In this document: positions 35,468 through 48,063 of the stretch, piece after piece
How the letters are laid out: the number at the start of each line of letters is the position of its first letter
Numbering within the stretch: the first letter of the stretch is position 1
NCBI RefSeq assembly: GCF_001039355.2
Contig: NW_019776035.1
Span: forward strand, 8,701-72,700
Reading direction: 5' to 3'
DNA length: 64,000 nucleotides
DNA from: Lingula anatina
Lineage: Eukaryota; Brachiopoda; Lingulata; Lingulida; Lingulidae
The notes under the pieces: generated by a model
What the model was told of the DNA's origin: nothing
Seen by the model: only the letters and a program-made list of their open reading frames with translations
Databases searched by the model: none
Position numbers and translations under genes: made by a program

Positions 35468-38345
35468 AAGTGTCAAGTTTTGTTTTGATTGTCATTCCAA
35501 AGAAGGTAATGGCTTCCAATCCATGGTACTTTAAATTGAAATTATTATTCAAGAATCCGTGACTTTCCACCAGATTGACTTCATACAGTGCTGGGCCCAG
35601 TAGTTGAAAGGTTTATAGTTTTTTGTTTTTTTTTTAATTTACCCAGAGAGAGCTTCACGCATTGGTAAACCACAGTTGTGCAGCTATAACTGATGTACAC
35701 CTTCATAACTATGTGTCAGTTTTTCTCTCCAGAAGGGATCATACAGACATTTTATAGTTCTTCTGGTCTTAGCAGCCATAATAATAATAATAATGATAAT
35801 ATTATAGAGAGCATGAGTCAGTGTGATAATGACTGGGTTTTTGTTAATTTATTATTTTTTGTTTTGTTGTTTTCAGAGACTGTTTCTGTGACCAAACAGA
35901 CAATCTAATGATTTTAAAATTGTTATGACAAATGCTCTGAAGGTAGAAATATATCTTGTTTTAAGTGTGATATTGATAGAGAAAGTTCTTTGTTTGTTTT
36001 GAAAGATTATTACTGCAGTCAAGTAGACAGTGTGACTGAGAAGTCTTGGGAATAAATACCAGAAGTAGAGGAAGAAATGTGTATCCGTCTTCAAAGTATA
36101 TGGATCAAGATCTTAGTGCATAGTGAAAGTTAACATTTTTTTTCTAATTATTTTAGGTTAATTTATTTTCATAAGTTCTTACTACAAAACTGTTCGGTTT
36201 TGTTAAGAGTTTGACAGTGGAATACCTCATCAAGTGACAGTTAGATTATGATCCATTTGTAAAGGAAAAAATGAAAGAATGATGTATTGTCCTATATTGG
36301 TATTTTTTTTTGGGTAGTTAGTGACAAGCCAAGACTGAAGTTCTGAGATTTTTAGAAATTTTAAATGGAACAATCCTCTCCTATGATTTATTTATTTTAC
36401 AGATTTTTGTTGTAGATTTAAGTCAGGTTTTTTTTTTCATTTGTATGTGTTTAACTAATCAGATTTTATTTGATCTCATTGCAATGATAGTCTTATCAAG
36501 AACAGAACATTTGGTACTCAGTATCCAAATAAAGGTTACTTCTTGATATTATTGTTGTTAAACAATTTCAAACATAACACAGAAACAAAATACTGCTTGT
36601 GATAGAACCTTTATGTAATGAAATTGTGGTTATCTTTGAACATGTTTATTTCCTAACAGGAGTATTGCTATCATCTAAGGCATACAACAAGCTTAATTTC
36701 AATAAATTAACTAGAGATATTATATAAATCATAAAATACCATTGTGCTTTACATGTGGTCTATGAATAAATAACAATATATGGTCCTCTATAAGTTATTT
36801 GATGTAACATAATTTCAGTATTTACACTAAACATCAAAGCAACTTTTAGTTTTTTTACTTTTACAGTAACAAGGTCAAACTATAGACACCATATTCCAGT
36901 ATCTGAGCCAATAATGATTGTGTTCATAATGTCCACATAAACTTTGTAAATGCAAATAGATACTTACACCTTTAACAATACTAAAATGTCTTCAAAAATA
37001 TATGATGATATAATATAATGACATAACAGTAAATAAAAACTATAACTGTGTACAATGAGAAGTTAAATGTGAGGTGTCAGACAGCAGTTAAGTGTCTCAA
37101 ATATGATGATATTATCTAAAATCTTAAATAAAATTCCCAATGGAACAAAGATAGTTTATTGTACAGTGAAGTAGAAAAGAGTATCTTGCTTTCCAAAAAA
37201 AAAAAAAGCATGAATAAAATGAGGATCGATATTTTTTGGAAAATAAAAGAGTTATCCGAGAGTTATCAGCAACAAACCCAGTTGAGTGGGGAAAAAGAAA
37301 CATCAAGGCTCTGCTGGGCTTTTGGATATAACATTATCTCTGAGTAAAAATAAAGCACTTCTGTGATGATAGTTTGCAAGCACCTTGCAGTAGAGATTCA
37401 CAATTCTAAGATAATGTGTGAATAAGTTGCTGCTTATAGTAGTTTGCTAGTAATTTAAGTAACTACAGTCTTATTATCTGACTTGTAAATTCAGCTCCCC
37501 CTTCTCCAACACACACACGCGCACGCACTCACACACACACTTTGATTAAACATATTCTGGTGCGTCATATTTCTTTTGTGCATACTTTTTGATATCAAAT
37601 CTATAAATTTTTACTGCCATTCTTAAACGAATGTTCATTTATATATCATTATTTATGATTGATAATGATTAAAAATTACAACTTTAAGTATTTTATTTCT
37701 AAATGCACATCCAAACAGTTTAATGACTCAGTGAAGTATTTTGTACAATATATATCTGTACAAATTCACCTTTACTTGTAGAATTGTTTTTGCAAAAATA
37801 AATAAATAATAATAATAATAAACTAATTAATTAATTAGAAAGGTTGCAGTCTGTCTAGTTCAATTTGTATGCCAAGAAACAAATGCTGATAATAATTATG
37901 GTTAAATACTTTTTATACATAATACATGTTGCTTGTACCACAAAATCAATTAAAAAACAACAACATAAAATATATAACAATCAAATGTCTCTTCAGCCCC
38001 CGCAAAAAAAGGCAAAAAGTTTTTTTTTATCTCCATCTCCATCCATTCAGACAGTTACATCTGGTGCATCTTATCGATAATAACTAGATCTTTCCAATGG
38101 GAGAATTTATAGATAATGTACTTCTTAAAATTAAAACATTTCTATTAAGTGGTAAACAAAATTAAAAAGCAGGCTACTCTATAGATCTGTTCTATGCAGT
38201 AAAAACACATGCTATACTGAAATATAATTCCTGTGATTATTGAATTACGTATCTGAAAGTTTGGTCGTTTTTCCCACTGAAAAGACATGAAACCTTAAAC
38301 TTCGGGATCACTTCTCTTTTGCAATTGCATCGATCAGCAGTGAGA
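35468..38345. other. 3' UTRs and intergenic DNA between convergent PIGN and UNC93A-like genes
   Basis: AT-rich DNA with short AAT and CA runs (about 35780-35800, 37511-37541). No open frame with a recognisable domain and no RNA gene was seen. The minus-strand 3' UTR of the UNC93A-like gene must start at 38345. Confidence 0.65.
36528..36533 (+). terminator. PIGN: Candidate polyadenylation signal of PIGN
   Basis: AATAAA lies about 1.06 kb after the stop codon. A nearer AATAAA at 36051-36056 is an alternative. Confidence 0.4.
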
Positions 38346-41300
38346 TCAACTTTTCCCCTCGTTTTCACTCTCTCGTTTCAGTTTTGCATCTAGCACAGTG
38401 TAACTAATCATCCCAGCCACTAGCATTCCAAGGTAGATGTAGGTCTTGACAGCCATACATATATAGGGCGCAAAACCAAAGGAAAGTGCTATAGCAAAAC
38501 CCTGGAAAAACTTCATACTGGCATACGCTGGTTCTTTGTTGTTGCTGAACAGAGTTCCAACCAAACCTAGAAAAGAACAGAAGTATAAGTTATATTGTAA
38601 AGATATGTGCTGATAATATATTAAGATATTATAGATTATATGTATCTTTGGGTTTTTAGAAGTACATATGAACCGAGCATCGGTGGAGCATGAATTCCCA
38701 GTAACACATATAAACCACCGATGCTCGGTTCATATGTACCTTTAAAAACTTTCAACATGCCAAGGGATAAACTGAATAAACCACTCGATCATCCATCAAA
38801 GAGCTTTAGACTGCTCCTTTCTTTAAATTTTTGGTCAGAAATTTAACCTTCTTTCGTGACCCACTGTTCTGCCTTATTGATATACAGCATAGAATGCTAC
38901 CAGAAAAATCCATTCAAATATCATTTTTCGGGTAAAATTAAACAATGCCTTTTGGCAATTCTCTTAGTTATACTACTTGAAACTATATGCTGGCAATTGG
39001 TTGGCTTTTGTGGCAAAAAATTGACTTCATATGCATCTTTAATCAAAAAGTTATTTTTACCAGCTATTAGCGTACATTATACAGCGCAGCCTCAGCATGT
39101 AAATTGTTCAGATGCCTGTAAGGCATCTGCAAGGCATCTGCAGATTTATAAAATAAATTGAGGCTTTTAACGCTTACAAAGTTATTCCTGTCAATGTATT
39201 AATTAACCTATTTCATACTCATCACAGTTGAATGATGAATGGAGAAAAATCCAATTTTCAGAGTGCGTGTTACCCGCAAGCAAGACAGACTTAAGTTTAA
39301 GCATGATTTATAAATCAATAGCAGATTGAGACAATTGTCCTACCTATATTTTATTTTAAATTAAGCTTTGGAGACTGAAAAAGGCATAAAATTGTCTTGT
39401 AGCAAATGTGTGTGGCACTCCCGTGGCATTGCATGTAATGTCACCTTGCCAATGAAAGTCAGATAATCTTTTTTAATAAATAAATTAAGATTATGAATGC
39501 TGGACGAAAATAAGATATTGATCATTTAATTAATGCTGTTCCTTAATTATTGCGTTATTAAAATTGAAGGAATCTACGTCACTTACTGCTCAGTTGGGTC
39601 GCCCATATCCCGTCAGCCACTCCCCACAAGCCAGTTATAACAAACAGCACTGCCTGTTGTTCTGGGATCGGCTGCCATGTTGCCAGAACCACACCAAGAC
39701 ACAAGTCAATCAAAGATGCTGTAATCACAAATGAAGTTTTAGAAAACACTCAACTGTTGTGAAGAGGTGGATTTTTAAATTTTTTATGGAATACAAAGTA
39801 AGAAAACTGCAAACTTAGGATTTTAGTCTGAAGATTGAAACGTGACTTTCATATTTATTCAGTGAAATGAAATGTATATAATTGATTAAATTAAATGTGT
39901 TCAAGATGGTTTAAATATGCATTTAAACAATTATAAGATAGCATTAGTACTGCTTACCTAGGCAGTAAATCGAACTCTTACAACTAAAGCATAATTCATT
40001 ATACAATGTTCCTACCTGTGCCCAACAAAGTGCGTGTGCTGATGTGTTTGGCAAGACGGCCATTGGTGATGGCGCTGGCTGCATTGCACACGCCAAAGCA
40101 GATCATTGTGTAACCAATCATTTCCATCCCCAAAGGACAGGTGATGAATGCCTGAAACGGTGTAAATATCAGATTTAAATGCCAATTTACATGTATATGA
40201 CACCATGATGATTTTCATAGCTTTATTTCAAAAACTGAGATCTGAAGACAATAACAAAGTGAAACTAATTTCGAACAAAATTTCCCTTAATTTGAGGTGA
40301 CCTCTCCAAACACACACCAACCTTAATCTTCTAAAGATAATCTCATATTACAGAAGCACCTATAGCTTTATTTTTTGCTCTCCCATTTGCTTGGCATGTT
40401 AAAAATTGTTATATTAATACAAAAATGCAAATGACACACGTGCAAACATACCTTAGTGAAATCACCAGCAATGAAAGCAGCCCTAATCCCAGTGTAAAAC
40501 TGTAGAAAGACCAGGAGCTGCTGCCTGTGGTCCTTCACCGTTGACACCAAAGCCTTGAGTTGTTCCCGGGCACTGATGGGCTTACGCTGAAATATCTTCC
40601 TCAATCGGTCAACAAAGCACACTGTGATGGCCAGCCCGGCCAACACGCAGAAGAGGTAAACTGCTATGAGGATGTAGATAATGTGTTTAGGCAGTTCCTC
40701 CCCTGAATTGTGAGTAAGCTTCATGCTATGGCAGTAGCCAGAGCCACAGAGAGACAAGTGAGAATGGGACAAAGAAGAAAAGTTTGTGGATGTATTTAAA
40801 AGCGAGGGAGACGTGTCTTTGAATGTGCTGTTGAAGAGCATGACGATTGCTGTGCTTCTGTTGGTGGAGTCATCTGGTATGTAAGGCGTGCCTGATGCTT
40901 TAGGTTCCAAGTTTAACGATGGTACCTCTGAGAGGTTGGAGTTATTCCCGTAAACGTCCTCCAAGTGTTCAGCCGTTGAAACATAGTTTGGTGAGTTAAG
41001 CACCAAAGAAGCAGTCAAATTCCCAATAATGTTCGACATTTGCCAAATCATGAAAAAGATACCATAAAATTTATTCATGACATCTGCTGGCCTTTTCTTC
41101 ATCACTGTAGCATAACTGGATGCAATGCTGGCAATATATGTTCCCTGGGCAATCCACATTGTGGCATTGGCAAAACCCGCCAAGGCAGAAGCAGGAACCA
41201 GCAGAAATGGACTTGGATAAAAATTGGCTGTTACATAACAGGCCTGCATGGCCATGCCAAGGATGAGAGTGTTCTTAGGCCTTAAAATCTGTGTAACTGC

Positions 41301-42560
41301 AGTTCCTGTAAGAGAAGCCAGTACAAAGACACCGTACATGACACTTAGGGACAAGAGGCCAAGGCCACCAGTTGGATTCAGACTGCTCTGAAGATTACGA
41401 AGGGAAGTAAAAGAAGAAAACACGAACATAAAACTCAAGCTCAAGGCAATCAGGTTCTTCATATACTTCTTGGCTTCGCGTGGACGGGGTTTCTCATACA
41501 TGGCATCGTAGGCAATTTTACGTGCATAACGCGAGAGGAGTCCCTGCTGACTAGATGTGCTCTGTAGACTGTCATCGTTTGTGTAACCATAAACGTTTTC
41601 TCCACGAATTCGGAGGTAGGTTCGCGCTGCACGTGCGAGGAGCCCCTGAGTACTGGATGTGCTGTGTAAACTGTCATCGTTGGTGGAAGACTGATCGTCC
41701 TTGGTATCTTTGACCTCCTGACTCTGGCCGATGTCCTGTTGACTCATTATCAACTCAAAGACTTCGTTGGTGCTGTTGAAGGTGACGTGTCGTTCTTCGT
41801 TGTTAAGTTCAGAAGTGGGAGAGGAGGTGACTGAAACCTCGGGAACTTTTTCCACAGAGAATCTGGATCGGCTACGTGTCAACTCAAAGGCCACATTTGC
41901 AAGGACTTTGTTTGTTGGGGACGAAGGGTGCTTGATGTCCATGCACTTCTGATTGTAGCTTTCATTGTGTAGATCTAAAGCTTCTAATGTGTTTTGGTCG
42001 GTTTTACCAACGTGATCTTGTAGTTCCACCTCTCTTGATTTGGGCAAAGGGCCAAACTCTGGTTTCTTGGTAGTATTCTCTATCGTATTCACTGGTTTCA
42101 CAGCAGGAGGGCCATTTGCCAGTTTTCTAGCAGCAGTTACAAGAAGTCCATGGGCACTTGACGCACTTTCCACACTGTCCAGATAGTCAGAATCATCCAG
42201 TCTTGGCAGCTTATCATCAGGACTACCAGACGCCATTGCCTTTTTCGGGCTATTATCTCTGACTTCACTGACATCTTTACAAGTGGTAGGTTTTGAAGCG
42301 ACAGGAGAAGATTTCAAATAATCCCCATTCTCTTTTGTTTCAAAAAGACTCACTATACTGGGGCATTTCACCAAAAATCTTGGCAATACATCATGTCCGA
42401 TTTCTTCTAGGTAGTCTTCAAAACCGCCATGTGCGTCCTCTGCGTCTTCATCAATGAAGATGATGTCCTCTATATCTGGATCGAAAGAAGCTGTGCTGTC
42501 TGACTGTGGCAGCATCTTCTCTTTGGCGTTCTTACTGGGTATTCCCTTTTTGGTTTCCAT
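38346..42560 (-). CDS. UNC93A: UNC93-like multispan membrane protein with a long N-terminal extension
   Basis: Minus-strand exons: 42560-40452, 40151-40016, 39718-39587, 38566-38346. Phases close exactly and give 865 residues. Residues 1 to about 365 are hydrophilic and acidic at the start, with no similarity I recognise. They hold three copies of a D-S-x2-S-x-S-S-x2-G-L-L-x3-A-R motif (about 128-145, 296-313 and 330-347). From about 366 the protein is UNC93/MFS-like: KKYMKNLIALSLSFMFVFSS, SLNPTGGLGLLSLSVMYG and AGFANATMWIAQGTYIA in the first half. A Ser/Asn-rich loop at about 525-620 has several N-x-S/T sites. The second half holds GIRAAFIAGDFTKAFITC, VCNAASAITNGRLAKH and ITGLWGVADGIWATQ. 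UNC93A is a plasma-membrane solute-carrier-like regulator; its substrate is unknown. The ATG is the first in frame. An acceptor (TTTCCAG at about 42572) 11 nt upstream points to a 5' UTR exon not located. Confidence 0.9.
38652..38848 (-). mobile_element. Dispersed hairpin-containing repeat, copy 1
   Basis: Arms 38652-38686 and 38715-38749 are inverted with 33 of 35 matches; 25 bp (38662-38686 and 38715-38739) are perfect, around CGGTTCATATGTAC. Sequence from here to 38848, read on the minus strand, aligns with 56175-56366. It lies in the last intron of the UNC93A-like gene. Confidence 0.8.
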
Positions 42561-42804
42561 TATCTTTCAAGTCTGGAAAGTTGTTGAAGATTAGATTTAT
42601 TAATCAATAGAACTATGTTGTATGACGTTGTTACAAGATCATTTTTCATAAACTGCAGTGTGACATTGAAATTTTACCTTGAAGATTAATTTTGCCTGAC
42701 ACATTGGATCAATTTGTAAAAATTGATAAATTGTTAAATATTGCCTCAGTTTTTAGGATCGCCTTTGTATGCTGTATTTATCTTCGGGTTTTGAGTAAAG
42801 GTGA

Positions 42805-42999
42805 GATTTAGATCGATCCAGAGAATAAGATTTAGATCGACCTAACTCCCTGGGGGTTCAAGCTAAATTGCAGTCAGCCGAGCGCGCACCCAAGTTAATT
42901 ACCCCCTTACAGCTTTTAGTAGGCGGGACAGACGCTTAAGCCGGCTAAGCTGACAGTAATCCAGTGAGACTCCCAACAGGGATAGATCGATCTAAAATC
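42805..42999. mobile_element. Possible MITE with GATTTAGATCGATC termini
   Basis: GATTTAGATCGATCC at 42805-42819 is inverted relative to GGATAGATCGATCTAAAATC at 42980-42999. A second GATTTAGATCGACC lies at about 42829. The interior is GC-richer than its surroundings and has no ORF. It is upstream of the UNC93A-like gene and could instead be promoter-associated sequence. Confidence 0.4.
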
Positions 43000-44610
43000 T
43001 TTGAAAATAGGGTCTAAGTCTTTAATGAGATCTTTTGTTTATTATTATTATTATTAGCATAATTATAATTATTATTACGCCTAATATGGTTGGTATTTCG
43101 TGCCTTATATACTGCTTAAATTATTATTCAATAAGCCAGTCGTAAAATCTTCTTGTGGCCAAGGTTCGTTGCTGATTTAATAGGGGCCTTTTAGGGCCAG
43201 GGATGCTAGGATGGAAGCGATTAAAATCCAGCATTTTAAACAAGTATTTATTTATTTATTTTTTATTTTTTATTTTTTCAATTTTTTTTTAGTTCATCTC
43301 ACTTCTGACACTCTCAACGTTGTTTCGATGTTCCGGTTCTATACGGGAACACGCACGTCCGTGCATACACAGTTTGTAATTGAGAAAACTCAGGCACGAA
43401 AGAACCACGTCTGTTTCCCCGAATGGCACAGGATGCATAAAGCATCTTGTTCTGAAGGTCCTGCTCCATGCGTGTCCAGTCATTCAGAACGCTGACCTTT
43501 TCCACTGTGAACGGAACCGTGATAGGACCCATTTGGGTAACAGCTCAAGCATTGACAAAGTTGTTTTATATATAAAAATGAAATAAAATAATAAATAAAT
43601 AAAAATGACAAGAAGCAAAGACCATGATGCGGAATACTTCAACCACCTGATGCTTGGCCTAATGCCTGTTTGCTGGCTTATGAGATAGGGCTTGTAAGAT
43701 TTACAACGATTCACAACGATTTCAACAAAAAAAGGTTTTACTTCTATCCCATTTCCCGATTTAGAACAAACCGATGTAAACTTGAGTTAAAACCTAAGCT
43801 ATCTTTGTTTAAACCAAGTTCTTCTTGTTTTAATCGTTCTGAACGCGAATCCAGCCTGTATGAGTAGGTAAATTACTTTCACTACTGTATACATTCAGCC
43901 GCTGTATAGCGATTTCTGCTGGTTATGAAAAATTGATATCCTTAATGTTTTATCTTGCTGTAATTTCTGCTACATTATTGCCTGCATCGACAGGTAACCT
44001 AGGTTAGCACTTTCTGTATGAGATTTCCAGTGCGTCATGCTTCACAAATAGATATTTTCAGTTTTTTTCAGTGAATAAACATTGTACATAACAAAATAAT
44101 GCTATTTACTAATCATGAAAAGATGTTTCACGGTGTAAAGGACTTCTTATAGTTACAAAGCGAAAAGATTATAGTCAGTCTGTTGTTTACTTTGTTGTCG
44201 CATTTTTTACACAAAACGTATCGCCTGTGTAGTATTACCAGTATATGCAGGAAAAAAAACACCCTAGTTCTTTTCGTTATAAAGTGACCTGCCATCTTTT
44301 TTCCTAAGACTTGCCTACGTACACTGTAATCTAATTGGTTTCCCAGTTTTGTGTTTACCTTCAAGTCAGGCGTTGCTTGATTTGAGGTTTAATACAACAG
44401 AAAATGACAGCAAACCTTTGAAATAATGTTTGGTTTGTTTGACATGATTTTTGAACAAATAAAGAAGAGCCGAAAGGAAGTCACATGTCTGTTAAGTTGC
44501 CTTGTAAATGAAAGAGCGCGTGTGAGCTGCATAGGAGGAAGGGAGATAGTTAAACTGAAAATGTCACTATATGTAGCACGTCACATGTAGCTTCCTGTAT
44601 ATTATATGTA

Positions 44611-44965
44611 AACTTTGCTTCAGTGTGATATTGGCCACTAAACGCAAGCTTCATGTAGGCTTTACGAAAACAGTATGACTATTATTACGTACATACATTA
44701 ACTTGGATTTAGTGTAATATTGGCCACTGAACTTAAGCTTTATATAGGTTTTACGGAAATAGGATGATCATTATTAGGCCTAAATGTCTACATGTAAATT
44801 TTGCTTCAGTGTGATATTGACCACCGAACGTAAGCTTCATATGAGTCTTACGGAAACAGCATGGTTATTGTTACCTACATACATTAAACTATGCTTCCGT
44901 GTAATATTCGTCACAAAACTTCACATAGGTTTTACAGGATCAGTATGATTATCGATCCTTGCGTA
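44611..44965 (+). repeat. About 93-bp tandem repeat, four copies
   Basis: Units start near 44611, 44701, 44799 and 44889. Each carries CTTCAGTGTGATATTGGCCAC or variant, then AAGCTTCATATAGG, TTTACGGAAACAG and TATGATTATTA. Identity is about 75-85% and the last unit is shortened. There is no coding potential. Confidence 0.85.
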
Positions 44966-45155
44966 TCGGATAGGCATTGAATGGCGCTGTATTACAAAAG
45001 CTTGCACGTTCGTTATCAGCCAGCCTTGGTCAATATTTATAACCTTGCTTGACCACAAGATGGCGATTAATTTGGTGCAAAAACAGACCAAAAATCTTGG
45101 GATTAACGAGTAGTAGGCTTATCACGCGAGGAGATGCCAATTAAAATTTTTCGCA

Positions 45156-45501
45156 TTAAAGGGATAATAACTCTTCGTATGAGATCTATATTTCACAATA
45201 AAAACCTTGTGAATAACTCATAGAAATACAATATATTCTGTTTTACCACAAAAACAGCAGTTATAGCTTTTATTCTGATATTTGAACTTGTCTTTAGACC
45301 ACGTGACCTCCATTGATGTCTATACTCTGTTAAAATCTCTTAAGAGATTTTAACAAAAAACCAAACTTTTTAGAAAAAAACCAGGGACTAACTTTGAATG
45401 TAAAAATGGATTCATTAACCATTGGTAAGTATGGGAAAATTGTTGTTTACTCCAGGAAAATTCATTTTTTGGCCGAAACGAAGAGTTATTATTGCTTTAA
45501 T
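45156..45501 (+). mobile_element. TTAA-flanked MITE, younger copy (piggyBac-like target site)
   Basis: TTAA at 45156-45159 and 45498-45501 bounds inverted termini: AGGGATAATAACTCTTCGT on the left and its near-complement ACGAAGAGTTATTATTGCT on the right. It is 346 bp long with no ORF. TTAA target duplication is the hallmark of piggyBac-type transposition. The family name is inferred because the termini do not begin with the usual CCY. Confidence 0.7.
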
Positions 45502-48063
45502 GGTATGATAAATAGGCCTAGTCGAGGCAACTCAAATATCGTCTTTGTATCTGTGTACGTTTTACTTTGAATATGAATAAATTGTTCAATAGGTGTTTCT
45601 GTGCTCTAGATTTATGGATTCTAATTATTCACTAATAATAATAATAATAATAATAAGTATAATTGTTGATGTTATTCAATTATTTATTCTTTATTACTTT
45701 TTTCTTATTTATTTATTCATTTATTTCTTTATTTAATCTTGCAATCTTGAGCATGATAAGATGACATCACGTTGTCTATACTGGTAACAAAATTTAATAA
45801 AAAAAATAAGCCCCCAAAGACTTTGACCTTGGCAATTACGTACATCCCAGTCACATAAAAAAAAACACGTGGATCGCGGTGACATAAATAGCCATAGTCA
45901 TCAGTAACACAAATCCAGATTTAGCCCTATGCGCTCCAGTTGGCAGAGCGGAGATGCTGACTCACATGTAGGCTACTATCCATTATACTCCCTATCACCC
46001 TGAGAGCAACGGTCAGAACAGTGGCTGCAGAGTCTCAGATCTGCATTAGTGGAGATCTGCTACTACACCGATCTTCAGGGTAAAAGAAAGGCGCCTGCTG
46101 ATACAGACAAAGACACATCATACCTAGATTTGCACTAAAAATCTATTTAAACCCTGGTATAAGAGCTGATAATGGTACTCGAGAGAATAATTAACTACAG
46201 GCGTTCTATGAAAATCACCTAATATCAAAGGCAGATTGCATAATTAGTAATGCAAATAAAAAGGTGTGTTTTGGGGCTCACGCGATCTAGTTTTTCATAA
46301 TTGCCGAGGCTAGAAGGATAACTAATGAGACTTTGCGATCGCACTCATATCACCTATCTCTCATATACATAAATTTACGCCTTAAGTGTCATTATTTTAC
46401 ACAAACCTCGTGGCCATTTCTAAACATAAAATAAACCGTATTCACCTCCTAGTGCACTGTTTTATTTGCTTAGCATTGGCTCTTCATTAAACTCAACAAA
46501 ACGGCAAAGTCTTAGGTTTCAAATACAATACATTTAATGTTTGTTTTGAAATCGAAGCAAGCTGGATGTTTGCGTAGGCGCGCTAATCTCACCACATACC
46601 GCGGTACTTTTTTAATTTTATTTTAAGCGACGTTCAGTGCTGAAATGGGACTGCATACAAGACCCGTATATCGAACTCTATTTTCCGAGTGCCGTTATCA
46701 ATTAAACAACAGTTTATTCAATATCAAATACTTTCAGCTCTTTGCTTTATTTGCATTCATTTGCATTTNGAAACGAAGAGTTATTATTGCTTTAATGGTA
46801 TGATAAATAGGCCTAGTCGAGGCAACTCAAATATCGTCTTTGTATCTGTGTACGTTTTACTTTGAATATGAATAAATTGTTCAATAGGTGTTTCTGTGCT
46901 CTAGATTTATGGATTCTAATTATTCACTAATAATAATAATAATAATAATAAGTATAATTGTTGATGTTATTCAATTATTTATTCTTTATTACTTTTTTCT
47001 TATTTATTTATTCATTTATTTCTTTATTTAATCTTGCAATCTTGAGCATGATAAGATGACATCACGTTGTCTATACTGGTAACAAAATTTAATAAAAAAA
47101 ATAAGCCCCCAAAGACTTTGACCTTGGCAATTACGTACATCCCAGTCACATAAAAAAAAACACGTGGATCGCGGTGACATAAATAGCCATAGTCATCAGT
47201 AACACAAATCCAGATTTAGCCCTATGCGCTCCAGTTGGCAGAGCGGAGATGCTGACTCACATGTAGGCTACTATCCATTATACTCCCTATCACCCTGAGA
47301 GCAACGGTCAGAACAGTGGCTGCAGAGTCTCAGATCTGCATTAGTGGAGATCTGCTACTACACCGATCTTCAGGGTAAAAGAAAGGCGCCTGCTGATACA
47401 GACAAAGACACATCATACCTAGATTTGCACTAAAAATCTATTTAAACCCTGGTATAAGAGCTGATAATGGTACTCGAGAGAATAATTAACTACAGGCGTT
47501 CTATGAAAATCACCTAATATCGAAGGCAGATTGCATAATTAGTAATGCAAATAAAAAGGTGTGTTTTGGGGCTCACGCGATCTAGTTTTTCATAATTGCC
47601 GAGGCTAGAAGGATAACTAATGAGACTTTGCGATCGCACTCATATCACCTATCTCTCATATACATAAATTTACGCCTTAAGTGTCATTATTTTACACAAA
47701 CCTCGTGGCCATTTCTAAACATAAAATAAACCGTATTCACCTCCTAGTGCACTGTTTTATTTGCTTAGCATTGGCTCTTCATTAAACTCAACAAAACGGC
47801 AAAGTCTTAGGTTTCAAATACAATACATTTAATGTTTGTTTTGAAATCGAAGCAAGCTGGATGTTTGCGTAGGCGCGCTAATCTCACCACATACCGCGGT
47901 ACTTTTTTAATTTTATTTTAAGCGACGTTCAGTGCTGAAATGGGACTGCATACAAGACCCGTATATCGAACTCTATTTTCCGAGTGCCGTTATCAATTAA
48001 ACAACAGTTTATTCAATATCAAATACTTTCAGCTCTTTGCTTTATTTGCATTCATTTGCATTT
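45475..48063 (+). repeat. 1294-bp tandem duplication joined by one N
   Basis: 45475-46768 and 46770-48063 are equal in length and almost identical; the only difference I noted is ATATCAAAGG against ATATCGAAGG. An N at 46769 separates them. Each copy begins with the right terminus of the TTAA MITE (GAAACGAAGAG). This is most simply two overlapping contigs or haplotypes placed in tandem. Confidence 0.9.

Noticed and set aside
40368-40451. Extension of the UNC93A-like frame past the first exon
   Set aside because: The residues after position 703 are intronic read-through. A clear GT donor at 40451 and the next family-matching exon at 40151 show the true path.
44611-44965. Possible CRISPR-like array
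   Set aside because: The units are contiguous tandem repeats with no unique spacers, in an animal genome.
45928-45980. tRNA A-box-like string (CCAGTTGGCAGAGCGG), repeated at about 47222
   Set aside because: There is no matching B-box or cloverleaf. It might be a SINE remnant but the evidence is too thin.
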